Shown here: positions 36,864-46,921 of the stretch, piece by piece
Position numbering within the stretch: position 1 is the first letter of the stretch
Layout of the letters: each line of letters starts with the position of its first letter
Origin: an uncultured Arachnia sp.
GTDB taxonomy: Bacteria > Actinomycetota > Actinomycetes > Propionibacteriales > Propionibacteriaceae
DNA: 64,000 bases
Reading direction: 5' to 3'
NCBI GenBank assembly: GCA_947499145.1
Contig: CANMNB010000008.1
Span: 124,001 to 188,000, forward strand
The notes under the pieces: generated by a model
The model's input: the letters and a program-made list of their open reading frames with translations, nothing else
The model's database searches: none
What the model was told of the DNA's origin: nothing
Position numbers and translations under genes: made by a program

Positions 36864-38041
36864 GAGCCGTCACCTGGCAGGGGATTGAGAAGGTCCGGGT
36901 CCAGGAGGTCCCGGACCCCGTCATCCAGGAGCCCACCGACGCCGTCGTGCGGGTCACCTCCACGGCCATTTGCGGCTCCGACCTGCACCTGTACAAGATC
37001 CTGGCCCCCTACCTCTCGGAGGGTGACGTCCTCGGGCACGAGTTCATGGGGATCGTCGAGGAGGTCGGCTCCGCCGTCGAGAACCTCTCGGTCGGCGACC
37101 GCGTCGTGGTGCCCTTCACGATCTCGTGCGGGTCCTGCTGGATGTGCCGGCGCGGCCTGTACGCCGCCTGCGAGACCACACAGGTCACCGAGCAGGGCAT
37201 GGGCGCGCGGCTCTTCGGATACACCCGGCTGTACGGCTCGGTTCCCGGCGGCCAGGCGGAGCGCGTGCGCGTGCCGCACGCCGACGTCGGGCCTGTCGTC
37301 CTCCCCCCGGACATGCCGGACGAGCGGTTCCTCTTCCTCTCCGACATCCTCCCCACCGCGTGGCAGGCGGCCGAGTACGCCGACATCGAACTCGGCGGCA
37401 CCGTCGCGATCCTCGGCCTCGGGCCGGTCGGCCAGCTCGCCGTCACCTGCACCAAGCAACAGGGCGCGGGCCGCGTCATCGCCGTCGACCTCGTGCCCGA
37501 GCGGCTGGAGCGGGCCCAGGGCTACGGCGCCGAGACCATCGACCTGCTCGAGTGCGACGACGTCGGCGACGTGCTCCGGGAACTCACGGACGGGCGCGGG
37601 CCGGACAGCGTCATCGACGCCGTCGGCATGGAGGCGCACGGCAGCCCGATCGCCGGGGGAATCATCAGCGCCACCACGAAGATGCCCAAGCCGCTGGCGC
37701 GCGCGGCGATGGAACACGTCGGCATCGATCGGCTGGCGGCCCTCCACACCGCACTCGACGCCGTCCGACGCGGCGGGACCGTCTCGCTGTCCGGAGTCTA
37801 CGGCGGCACCGCCGACCCGATGCCGATGCTCCACATGTTCGACAAGGGCATCAACATCCGCATGGGGCAGTGCCACGTCCAGCGTTGGACCGACGACCTG
37901 CTCGACGTGTTGCGCGACGGCGACCCGTTCGGCGTCGACGACCTGGTCACCCATCGGCTGCCGCTCGACGCCGCGCCGGAGGCCTACGCAATGTTCCAGG
38001 AGAAGCGCGACGGCTGCATCAAGGTGGTGCTGGAGCCCTGA
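36860..38041 (+). CDS. zinc-dependent alcohol dehydrogenase (formaldehyde-dehydrogenase-like MDR)
   Basis: A 393-residue medium-chain dehydrogenase. Catalytic-zinc ligands lie in AICGSDLH and GHEFMG, the structural-zinc lobe has four Cys in CGSCWMCRRGLYAAC, and the NAD-binding motif is GLGPVGQ. The arrangement resembles glutathione-independent formaldehyde dehydrogenase and threonine-dehydrogenase-like enzymes; the substrate is uncertain. The ATG overlaps the PNPOx-like stop (ATGA). Its stop is followed 36 nt later by a large palindrome that separates it from a convergent SDR gene. Confidence 0.9.
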
Positions 38042-38076
38042 CCTGAGCTGGAGCTGTGAACCGGGAGGCGCGGGCC

Positions 38077-38191
38077 GGCCCCAGGGTACACCGGGTTGGC
38101 CCCCCTGGGGCCACAGATCTGCCCATGGGTCGCGATGTCTGGACTATGGCGACATCGGTACGCATGCGCAGATTTGTGGTCGCTGGGGGCC
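38077..38191. terminator. large palindrome between convergent genes (family D, long form)
   Basis: Arms 38098-38139 and 38151-38191 pair at about 33 of 41 positions around an 11-nt centre. A second hairpin, GGCCCCAGGG (38077-38086) with CCCTGGGGCC (38103-38112), perfect over 10 bp, uses part of the same left arm, so the two folds exclude each other. The position between two stop codons suits a bidirectional terminator; the symmetry and length also fit a mobile palindromic repeat. Confidence 0.65.
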
Positions 38192-38209
38192 GGCGCGGAC
38201 CAGCTCTCT

Positions 38210-38257
38210 AGCGACAGCGGCGACGAGCGACAGCGGCGACGAGCGACAGCCGCGACG
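38210..38257. repeat. 16-bp tandem repeat, three copies
   Basis: AGCGACAGCGGCGACG is repeated twice exactly and a third time with one change (38210-38225, 38226-38241, 38242-38257). It ends 3 nt before the SDR stop codon and does not extend the reading frame. Confidence 0.75.
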
Positions 38258-38260
38258 CCA

Positions 38261-39211
38261 TTATTCCTGGTTGAACCTCTTGCCCGCCCGGTCGCCCAGC
38301 GTCGTCAGCAGGTCGACGAGGCGCGGGTCCTTGAGGTCCGCCCTGGCCTGCTCTCCGGAGACCGTCTGCGAGTTGGCACCCTTCGGCAGTAGCCGGCTGA
38401 CGAGCCGCATCATGCGCACGGTGGTGCCGGGCGCGAGCCCGTGGACCCGGCTGGCGACGTGCGCCAGCGGGGAGACGGTGGTGACAGGCTTGCCCCGCAG
38501 CACCCCGTCCACCATGATCCGCGCCGCGCGCTCGGCATCGATGGAGAGCAGCGGCAGCGACGCCGCGGGCCCGAACCAGGCGTACTGCTTCCCGGCGTCA
38601 CCGAAGAAGCTCGCCTGCTTCGGCGAGCCGGTGCGCATGAGGCCCGGGACCAGCGTCGTCACGGTCACGCCCGTGCCGCCCAGTTCGGCGGCGATGCCCT
38701 CGGCGAAGCCGATCGCCCCGTGCTTGGCGGTGGAGTACGGCACCATCCGCGGGGGCGAGATCCGGCCGCCGATGGACGTGACGATGCCGATCCGGCCGCG
38801 GTTGCGCTCCCGCATCCCGGGGATGACGGCCAGCGCGACGTGGATCTGGCCCCACAGCATGATGTCGATGGCGTCGCGGAAGTGGTGCTCCTGGACAGCC
38901 TCCAGCGGACCCACCTGGATGATCCCCGCGACGCTGATGGACACGTCGATGGGCCCGAGCGCCTCTTCGGTGCCCGTGACCAGTCGCTGGACCTGCGTGG
39001 CGTCCCGGACGTCGCAGACCTGGTGGTGGACCCGGACGCCATGGCGCAGCCGGAGCTCGTCGGCCGCCCGGGCCAAGGACTCCTCGTCGCGGGCGCAGAC
39101 CGCGACGTCGTGGCCGCGAGCCGCGAGCTCGTGGGCGATGATCAGTCCCAGCCCGCGGGAGGCGCCCACCACGAGGGCGACGGGACGCTGGGCGGGTGCG
39201 TTCTGTTCCAT
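38261..39211 (-). CDS. short-chain dehydrogenase/reductase
   Basis: A 316-residue classical SDR: NAD(P) motif VVGASRGLGLI near residue 12, the SVAG strand replacing NNAG, and a catalytic Ser-Tyr-Lys set in TSIGGRIS...PYSTAKHG. The C-terminal 60 residues extend past the usual 250 with a basic helix, as in several actinobacterial ketoreductases thought to associate with membranes. Substrate unknown. On the minus strand TACGCT lies 6 nt before the ATG, suggesting a leaderless start. It is divergent from the dha operon. Confidence 0.87.
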   Translation of the reverse strand: MEQNAPAQRPVALVVGASRGLGLIIAHELAARGHDVAVCARDEESLARAADELRLRHGVRVHHQVCDVRDATQVQRLVTGTEEALGPIDVSISVAGIIQVGPLEAVQEHHFRDAIDIMLWGQIHVALAVIPGMRERNRGRIGIVTSIGGRISPPRMVPYSTAKHGAIGFAEGIAAELGGTGVTVTTLVPGLMRTGSPKQASFFGDAGKQYAWFGPAASLPLLSIDAERAARIMVDGVLRGKPVTTVSPLAHVASRVHGLAPGTTVRMMRLVSRLLPKGANSQTVSGEQARADLKDPRLVDLLTTLGDRAGKRFNQE

Positions 39212-39217
39212 TGTCGA

Positions 39218-39223
39218 AGCGTA
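39218..39223 (-). promoter_or_regulatory. -10 hexamer TACGCT of a probable leaderless SDR start
   Basis: On the minus strand TACGCT is followed after 6 nt by the ATG at 39211. Confidence 0.45.
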
Positions 39224-39292
39224 GCCCGCGACCCACGCACATCACGGGCAGCCAATCGGACGCGACGTGCACGTAATGCCACCACCCTTGCC

Positions 39293-39298
39293 TAGCAT
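39293..39298 (+). promoter_or_regulatory. -10 hexamer TAGCAT of the dha operon
   Basis: TAGCAT lies 57 nt before dhaK, preceded by CACCCTTGCC as a weak -35 region. dhaK has a strong AGGAGG site at 39341-39346. Confidence 0.4.
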
Positions 39299-39355
39299 CG
39301 AGGTGGGCGCGCACGATCGGTTCGTACCCAGCAACGATGCAGGAGGTTTCACGCC

Positions 39356-40351
39356 GTGAAGAAACTCATCAACGACGTCGACGACGTCATCACCGATGCC
39401 CTCAAGGGCATCGAGGCCGCGGACTCGAACGTCCGGGTCGACCACGAGAACCGCGTCATCTACCGCGCCGAGCCCAAGGACAAGGGCAAGGTGGCCCTCA
39501 TCTCGGGAGGAGGCTCCGGCCACGAGCCGCTGCACGGCGGCTTCGTCGGCCTCGGCATGCTCGACGCCGCGTGCGCCGGCCAGATGTTCACCTCCCCCAC
39601 CCCCGACCAGATGCTGGCCGCCACCACCACCGTCGACGGCGGCGCGGGTGTGCTGCACATCGTCAAGAACTACACCGGCGACGTCATGAACTTCGAGATG
39701 GCCGCCGAGATGGCCGCCGACGAGGGCGTGAAGGTCGACACCGTCGTCATCGCCGACGATGTCGCCGTCCAGGACTCGCTGTACACCGCCGGTCGCCGCG
39801 GCGTCGGCCTCACCGTGCTGCTCGAGAAGATCGTCGGTGCGGCCGCCGAGGAGGGCCGCGACCTCGAGGGCGTCGTCGCCGTCGCCAACAAGGTCAACGA
39901 GAACGGCCGCTCGATGGGCATGGCGCTCACCAGCTGCACCGTCCCCGCCGCCGGCAAGCCGACGTTCGACCTGCCCGAGGACGAGATGGAGATGGGCATC
40001 GGCATCCACGGCGAGCCCGGCCGCCACCGCGAAAAGGTCACATCGGCGAAGGACATCGCCCGGCAGCTCGTCGAGCCGATCCTGGCCGACCACGACTTCA
40101 CGGGCGCCCCGTGCATCGTCATGGTCAACGGCATGGGCGGCACCCCGCTCATCGAGCTCTACCTCATGTACGGCGAAGTGAAGGCCCTGCTGGACGAGGC
40201 CGGCGTCGAGGTGGCGCGCAACCTGGTCGGCAACTACATCACCAGCCTCGACATGGCGGGCGCGTCCGTGACGATCCTCAAGGCCGACGACGACATCCTC
40301 GGTCTGTGGGATGCCCCGGTCAAGACCGCCGGCCTGCGCTGGGGGCTGTGA
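39356..40351 (+). CDS. dhaK: dihydroxyacetone kinase subunit DhaK
   Basis: A 331-residue subunit that binds dihydroxyacetone covalently through a histidine. The sequence opens KKLINDVDDVITDALKG and has the GGGSGHEPLHGGFVG substrate loop, DVMNFEMAAEMA, and GIGIHGEPGRH with the His that forms the hemiaminal. Together with DhaL and DhaM it phosphorylates dihydroxyacetone to DHAP using PEP, feeding glycerol catabolism into glycolysis. GTG is the start, with AGGAGG 9 nt upstream. dhaL follows after 3 nt. Confidence 0.95.
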   Translation: MKKLINDVDDVITDALKGIEAADSNVRVDHENRVIYRAEPKDKGKVALISGGGSGHEPLHGGFVGLGMLDAACAGQMFTSPTPDQMLAATTTVDGGAGVLHIVKNYTGDVMNFEMAAEMAADEGVKVDTVVIADDVAVQDSLYTAGRRGVGLTVLLEKIVGAAAEEGRDLEGVVAVANKVNENGRSMGMALTSCTVPAAGKPTFDLPEDEMEMGIGIHGEPGRHREKVTSAKDIARQLVEPILADHDFTGAPCIVMVNGMGGTPLIELYLMYGEVKALLDEAGVEVARNLVGNYITSLDMAGASVTILKADDDILGLWDAPVKTAGLRWGL

Positions 40352-40354
40352 CAC

Positions 40355-40996
40355 ATGGCGGACACCATCACCAAGTCCCACCTGAAGGCCTGGCTGCACG
40401 AGTTCGCCACATTGGTGAACCAGAACAAGGGCTACCTCACCGAGCTCGACTCCGCGATCGGTGACGCCGACCACGGCGCCAACATGTCGCGCGGCATGTC
40501 CTCGGTGGTGGACGTCCTCCCCGAGCTGGAGGAGAGCCCGATCGACCAGGTCTTCAAGAAGGCCGGCATGACGATGGTCAGCCGCGTGGGCGGCGCCAGC
40601 GGTCCGCTGTACGGGACGTTCTTCATGAAGTTCGGGGCCTCGGCCGACGGCGCCGAGGAACTGGACGCCTCCGCCCTGGCGGCGGCGCTCCGGGCGGGCT
40701 TCGAGGGCATCCTGGCGCGCGGGAAGGCCGAGCCCGGGGACAAGACGATGGTTGACGCCATGGGCCCCGCGATCGACGCGATGGACAAGGCGATCGCGGA
40801 CGGAGAGTCACTCGCCGACGCCGCCCGCGCTGCCGCCGAAGCGTCGCGGCAGGGTCGCGAGGCGACCATCCAGATGCTGGCGCGCAAGGGGCGCGCCAGC
40901 TACCTGGGTGAACGCTCGATCGGGCACCAGGACCCGGGTGCGACGTCGACGACGTACCTCTTCGAGGCGCTCGCCTCGTCGGTGGACGGAGTCTGA
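40355..40996 (+). CDS. dhaL: dihydroxyacetone kinase ADP-binding subunit DhaL
   Basis: A 213-residue all-helical subunit that holds ADP as a cofactor and passes phosphate to DhaK-bound dihydroxyacetone. ELDSAIGDADHGANMSRGM contains the three aspartates that hold Mg-ADP; SRVGGASGPLYGTFF and KPGDKTM-like (EPGDKTMVDAM) are the other nucleotide-binding segments, and RKGRASYLGERSIGHQDPGA closes the protein. It lies between dhaK and dhaM with 3-nt gaps on both sides. Confidence 0.95.
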   Translation: MADTITKSHLKAWLHEFATLVNQNKGYLTELDSAIGDADHGANMSRGMSSVVDVLPELEESPIDQVFKKAGMTMVSRVGGASGPLYGTFFMKFGASADGAEELDASALAAALRAGFEGILARGKAEPGDKTMVDAMGPAIDAMDKAIADGESLADAARAAAEASRQGREATIQMLARKGRASYLGERSIGHQDPGATSTTYLFEALASSVDGV

Positions 40997-40999
40997 CGA

Positions 41000-43420
41000 A
41001 TGACGCTGGTGGGTCTGGTCGTCGTCTCCCACAGCCGGGCCCTGGCCGATGCGGCCGTCGAGCTCGCGCTCCAGATGGTCCACGGCGACCGGCCCCCCAT
41101 CGCCATCGCCGCCGGTATGCCCGACGGCGGCCTCGGCACCGATGCGACGGAGGTGATGTCCGCCATCACCGAGGCCGACGCCGGAGCCGGCGTCGTCGTC
41201 CTGGTGGATCTCGGTTCCGCGATCCTCAGCGCCGAGATGGCGCTGGAGCTCCTGGAGGACATGGGCGACGAACTGCCCGACATCCGCGTCGTCGGTGCGC
41301 CCTTCGTGGAGGGACTGCTGGCCGCGGCCGTGCGGGCGGCGGGCGGCGCCTCGCTCGACGAGGTGGCCTCCGAGGCCATGGCGGCGCTCGAACCCAAGTT
41401 GCAGGCACTCGGCGACGCCGATCTCGTCCCCGACACGACGGCGCCCGCACAACCCGACGACTTCGCCGCGAACGCCTCCGGCGAGGGCGTCCTCCCGAAC
41501 GAGGCCGGCCTCCACGCCCGCCCGGCGGCCATGATGGCGGCCGAGGCCGCCCGCTTCTCCGCCGAGATCCGCGTCGGCAACGAGAAGGGCAAGTGGGTCC
41601 ACGCCACCACCCCCATCGGCCTTGCGACGCTGGCCGCGCGCAAGTCAGAACGCCTCCGGGTGGAGGCCCGTGGCGACGATGCGCAGGCCGCCGTCGACGC
41701 GCTCGTCGCGATGATCACCGACGGCTTCGGCGAGGTCGACGGCGAGCCGGTCCCCGCCCCGACGGAGGGGGCAACCTCCGTGCGGATGGGGGTCAGCCCC
41801 GGCCGGGTGGTGGGAACGGCCCGGGCGATGGCGGGCGCCGTCGCGAAACCGGAACCCACAGCCCTCGCGGTGGACGACGTGGACCTCGAACTGCAGCGCC
41901 TCCGCGAGGCCGTCACCACCGTGGGCTGCGCCTACCGCGAGCTGGCGGAGGCCTCCGAGCCGGAGGCTGCCGAGATCCTCTCGGCCACCGCCGCCCTCGC
42001 CACCGACGAGACCCTGACGCAGGCGGCCGCGGACCTGGTCACCGACCGGCGCTGGGACGCCGCCAGCGCCTTCTGGACGGCGTCGGAGAACATCGCCGCC
42101 ACCATGTCGGCCGCAGGCGGACGGCTCGCCGAGCGCACCACCGACGTCGCCGACATCCGCGACCGGGTGGTGGCGACGCTGCTGGACCTGCCGATGCCCG
42201 GGGTCCCCGACGTCGACGAGCCCTTCGTGCTGCTGGCGCGCGACCTTGCCCCGTCCGACACCGCCACCCTCGACCCCGAACACTGCCTCGCCATCGTCAC
42301 CGCGGAGGGCGGCCCGACGTCGCACACCTCGATCCTGGCCCGCGCCCTCGGCATCCCGGCCGTCGTCGGCGTGGCCGAGGCACTCGACATCCCGGACGGC
42401 ACGACGGTGCTGGTCGACGGCGCGACCGGCGAGGTCGTCGTCGACCCCGACGAGGCGCAGCGCGCCACCGCCCGCACCGCACCCCAGCCGCTGGAATCTC
42501 TGACCTCCCCCGGCGCCACGTCCGACGGCCACGCGGTGCCACTGCTGTCCAACGTCGGCTCGGGGCGCGACGCCCGCGCCGCGGTGGAGGCGGGAGCCGA
42601 GGGCGTCGGCCTCTTCCGCACCGAGTTCGCCTTCCTGGACCGCGCCGACGAGCCGTCCGTGGCCGAGCAGGTCCGCGCCTACGCCGAGGTCCTCGAGGCC
42701 TTCCCCGGGCGTCGCGTGGTGATCCGCACCCTCGACGCCGGCAGCGACAAACCGATGCCGTTCCTCACGCTCCCCGGCGAGGCCAACCCGGCCCTCGGCG
42801 TCCGCGGCTACCGCACGGCTCGCCAGCACCCCGACGTCCTGGCACGGCAACTGGAGGCCATCGTGGCCGCGGGACACGACACCCGCGCCGAGGTGTGGGT
42901 GATGGCGCCGATGATCTCCACCGCCGACGAGGCGTCCGACTTCGCCGACCTCGCTCGGTCCGTCGGCGTGGAGCGGGTGGGCGTCATGGTCGAGACGCCG
43001 TCGGCCGCCCTGCAGGCCGCGGACATCCTGGCGGCCGTCGACTTCGTCAGCATCGGCACCAACGACCTGGGCCAGTACACGCTGGCCGTCGACCGGCAGG
43101 GCGTCGGCCTGGGCGACCTGCAGGACCCGTGGCAGCCCGCGCTGCTGCGGCTGGTCCGCCAGGTCGGGGAGGCGGGGCAGCGGCTCGGCAAGCCCGTCGG
43201 CGTGTGCGGTGAGGCCGCCGCCGACCCGGACCTGGCACCCGTGCTGGTGGGGCTCGGCATCTCCAGCCTGTCCATGAGTGGCCGGGCGCTGTCCGGCGTC
43301 GGGGCGGCGCTGCGAGGCGTGACCCTCGAGCGCGCCCAGGAGGCGGCGCAGGCGGCCTGCGGCGCGACGACGGCCGAGGACGCCCGCATGTCGGCCCACG
43401 CCGTGCTCGCCGCCGAGTAG
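41000..43420 (+). CDS. dhaM: DhaM phosphotransferase fused to HPr and a complete enzyme I
   Basis: An 806-residue protein carrying a whole PTS relay. Residues 1-140 are the mannose-type EIIA domain (LVVVSHSRALA, His11). Residues about 160-245 are HPr (NEAGLHARPAA, His172). Residues about 255-806 are enzyme I: swivelling domain with GGPTSHTSI (His442), and a full PEP-binding barrel with GLFRTEFAFL, VMAPMI, SIGTNDLGQYTLA and GVCGEAA (catalytic Cys). Escherichia coli DhaM has only the N-terminal part of enzyme I, so this version may be phosphorylated directly by PEP without the general PtsI. It rephosphorylates DhaL-bound ADP. Confidence 0.92.
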   Translation: MTLVGLVVVSHSRALADAAVELALQMVHGDRPPIAIAAGMPDGGLGTDATEVMSAITEADAGAGVVVLVDLGSAILSAEMALELLEDMGDELPDIRVVGAPFVEGLLAAAVRAAGGASLDEVASEAMAALEPKLQALGDADLVPDTTAPAQPDDFAANASGEGVLPNEAGLHARPAAMMAAEAARFSAEIRVGNEKGKWVHATTPIGLATLAARKSERLRVEARGDDAQAAVDALVAMITDGFGEVDGEPVPAPTEGATSVRMGVSPGRVVGTARAMAGAVAKPEPTALAVDDVDLELQRLREAVTTVGCAYRELAEASEPEAAEILSATAALATDETLTQAAADLVTDRRWDAASAFWTASENIAATMSAAGGRLAERTTDVADIRDRVVATLLDLPMPGVPDVDEPFVLLARDLAPSDTATLDPEHCLAIVTAEGGPTSHTSILARALGIPAVVGVAEALDIPDGTTVLVDGATGEVVVDPDEAQRATARTAPQPLESLTSPGATSDGHAVPLLSNVGSGRDARAAVEAGAEGVGLFRTEFAFLDRADEPSVAEQVRAYAEVLEAFPGRRVVIRTLDAGSDKPMPFLTLPGEANPALGVRGYRTARQHPDVLARQLEAIVAAGHDTRAEVWVMAPMISTADEASDFADLARSVGVERVGVMVETPSAALQAADILAAVDFVSIGTNDLGQYTLAVDRQGVGLGDLQDPWQPALLRLVRQVGEAGQRLGKPVGVCGEAAADPDLAPVLVGLGISSLSMSGRALSGVGAALRGVTLERAQEAAQAACGATTAEDARMSAHAVLAAE

Positions 43421-43423
43421 TGT
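43418..43423 (+). promoter_or_regulatory. -10 hexamer TAGTGT overlapping the dhaM stop
   Basis: TAGTGT includes the dhaM stop TAG and is followed after 8 nt by the ATG at 43432, allowing the DUF3151 gene its own leaderless transcript. Confidence 0.35.
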
Positions 43424-43431
43424 TCGATGCC

Positions 43432-43878
43432 ATGGAGACCCACCCCAACCTGATGGCGTCCGACGTCGTCGTCGAGCTGCCCGCCGATCCGGCTCTTGTC
43501 GAGATCCCCGAGGCCGGCCGGGAGCACTTCCTCGAGGTGGTCGGGCGGCACCCGGAGTCGTCGCTTTGCTGGGCGTTGCTCGCCGAGAGCTGCTTGCGCA
43601 GCGAGGACCTGGGCTCCACCGTCGCCGCGTACGCCTACGCCCGCACCGGCTACCACCGCGGACTGGACCTGCTGCGTCGCAGCGGCTGGAAGGGCAGCGG
43701 GCAGATCCCCTGGGAACACGAACCCAACCGCGGCTTCCTCCGCGCCCTGTGGGCACTCAGCGTCTCCGCTGGACGGATCGGTGAGGCGGAGGAGGCGGAA
43801 CGCTGCGCCCAGTTCCTCCGCGACTCCTCCGAGACCGCCTTCCAGGTACTGGCAGCCGACGAGGCGGACGGCGTCTGA
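43432..43878 (+). CDS. DUF3151 protein
   Basis: A 148-residue cytoplasmic protein of a family found in actinobacteria, recognised by the block AYARTGYHRGLDLLRRSGWKG followed by IPWEHEPNRGFLRAL and the helical end EAERCAQFLRDSSETA. Its two or three TPR-like helical pairs suggest a protein-binding role, but the function is unknown. A GTG four codons upstream overlaps the dhaM stop and is an alternative start; ATG 43432 is preferred because a TAGTGT box lies 8 nt before it. Confidence 0.85.
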   Translation: METHPNLMASDVVVELPADPALVEIPEAGREHFLEVVGRHPESSLCWALLAESCLRSEDLGSTVAAYAYARTGYHRGLDLLRRSGWKGSGQIPWEHEPNRGFLRALWALSVSAGRIGEAEEAERCAQFLRDSSETAFQVLAADEADGV

Positions 43879-43974
43879 CGGGGCGGCCGACGCCCTCGGC
43901 GTGCGGCCGTTCGGCACTGGGGGTTCCGGGCCGTACACTCGTCGAGGCCCCACCGCCTACACCCGAGGAGCCCG

Positions 43975-45837
<1,863 letters not shown>

Positions 45838-45841
45838 TCCG

Positions 45842-46420
45842 TCAGGAGAGGCAGGCCAGCTCGCGCACCATGTTGGCGCGGGCCTGGTCCTCCCACCTGT
45901 GGCGGCCCTCCCACGTGGAGAACAGCCACCGCCGATCCAGGAACTTCACGACGAACTTCGAGCGGCCCTTGCGCCAGGCCTTGTCGTTCAGGTGCGGGAA
46001 CTCCAGCCGGATCCCCGCGATGTTGTCGACGTAGGTGTCCCAGTCGGCGCCCATGGCGCTCAGGTCCGCGTCGCAGAGGCGCGCACCACCCACGTCGTCC
46101 GACACGGGCTGGTGGTGGGTGGTGAGCATGATGAGGCGCTGCACCTCGGAGACGTCGTGGACCGGCAGCACACCGGAGAGCATGGCCCCCGCCAGGTCCG
46201 CGGACGCCCTCTCGTCGGCCGGGGTGGCATTGGAGTGCACGGCGTCGTGGAACCAGAACGCGATCTGCTCCAGCTCCGTGCCGCCCAGTTCCTGCAGCGC
46301 CTGGAGACCGTTCACGAGGTGCGAGATGCCGTGGTAGTGCCGCCGGCGCTCGTTCCACCGTGCCAGGAGGTCCAGCGCAACGTTGTCGGGCAGCAGTCCG
46401 TCCCAGTCCGGGAACCTCAT
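45842..46420 (-). CDS. HD-domain protein
   Basis: A 192-residue protein resembling predicted metal-dependent HD phosphohydrolases: RRHYHGISHL early, then FWFHDAVHS with the HD pair, TTHHQPV and a later acidic CDADLSAMG segment, giving the H...HD...D set of metal ligands. The substrate is unknown, most likely a nucleotide or phosphate ester. ATG 46420 overlaps the upstream membrane-protein TGA by 4 nt, so the two proteins are translationally coupled. Confidence 0.8.
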   Translation of the reverse strand: MRFPDWDGLLPDNVALDLLARWNERRRHYHGISHLVNGLQALQELGGTELEQIAFWFHDAVHSNATPADERASADLAGAMLSGVLPVHDVSEVQRLIMLTTHHQPVSDDVGGARLCDADLSAMGADWDTYVDNIAGIRLEFPHLNDKAWRKGRSKFVVKFLDRRWLFSTWEGRHRWEDQARANMVRELACLS

Positions 46421-46821
46421 CGCCACCACCACACGATGGCGTAGGCGCACCCGGCCCACAGCGCAGCCCACAGCATGCTGGCGAACGTGCCGATGATGAA
46501 GAGCTCGCCCTTGCGGCCAGTGGGGGTGCGGAGCTCCGGGTAACGCCCGATGCTCTTGACGCCGAGCACGACGGCGATACCGGCGGGGAAGGCCGCGACC
46601 ACGCAGGCGAAGAGGGCGGCGCGCTCGAGCAGACCAATCCAGTACCCACCGGCGAGGTCCTGGTCCGCGTCGGTGATGCCGGGGACGTGGTCCTGGTCAT
46701 GCCCAGAGGTGCGCGGCGCGTCGATGCGATCCAGGAGCCGGCGCACCACCGAGGTGCCGCCGGGGACCGCGAGGAGGAATGTCGCCAACACCACCGCAAC
46801 CTGCACAGCTGAAACCAGCAT
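46417..46821 (-). CDS. small membrane protein, likely partner of SatD
   Basis: A 134-residue protein with three hydrophobic segments (about 1-20, 56-79 and 105-128). The C-terminal half, YWIGLLERAALF...VVLGVKSIGRYPELR...LFIIGTFASML, matches the end module of DUF3307-type membrane proteins that often adjoin satD-like genes. Start ATG 46821 is preferred because GAGGGG lies 5 nt upstream; ATG 46842 and GTG 46869 are possible longer starts. It is divergent from the SatD gene and coupled to the HD-domain gene downstream. Confidence 0.7.
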   Translation of the reverse strand: MLVSAVQVAVVLATFLLAVPGGTSVVRRLLDRIDAPRTSGHDQDHVPGITDADQDLAGGYWIGLLERAALFACVVAAFPAGIAVVLGVKSIGRYPELRTPTGRKGELFIIGTFASMLWAALWAGCAYAIVWWWR

Positions 46822-46902
46822 CGTCCCCTCGTTCTCCTCCATCACCACTGTGTCACGGCTGACCGACACTTACGATCAGGACCACGACCCCGCGCGGACT
46901 CA

Positions 46903-46921
46903 GTGTAGGTATTCTCTACAC
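46903..46921. promoter_or_regulatory. GTGTAG-N7-CTACAC operator candidate and leaderless -10 of the SatD gene
   Basis: The two 6-bp arms are perfect inverses and end right at ATG 46922. TATTCT (46910-46915), lying in the middle and 6 nt before the ATG, is the likely -10 box, so a protein bound here would block transcription and translation start together. Confidence 0.5.

Noticed and set aside
38210-38257. CRISPR-like or iteron origin of replication
   Set aside because: Units are directly adjacent without spacers, only three copies exist and there is no replication gene or AT-rich unwinding region.
36885-39224. A 779-codon plus-strand frame through the alcohol dehydrogenase and SDR region
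   Set aside because: It crosses two genes that have intact catalytic motifs in other frames; its translation is Ser/Arg/Pro-rich.
41645-43756. A 703-codon minus-strand frame across dhaM
   Set aside because: Arg/Gly-rich translation without motifs, opposite a gene with complete PTS domains.
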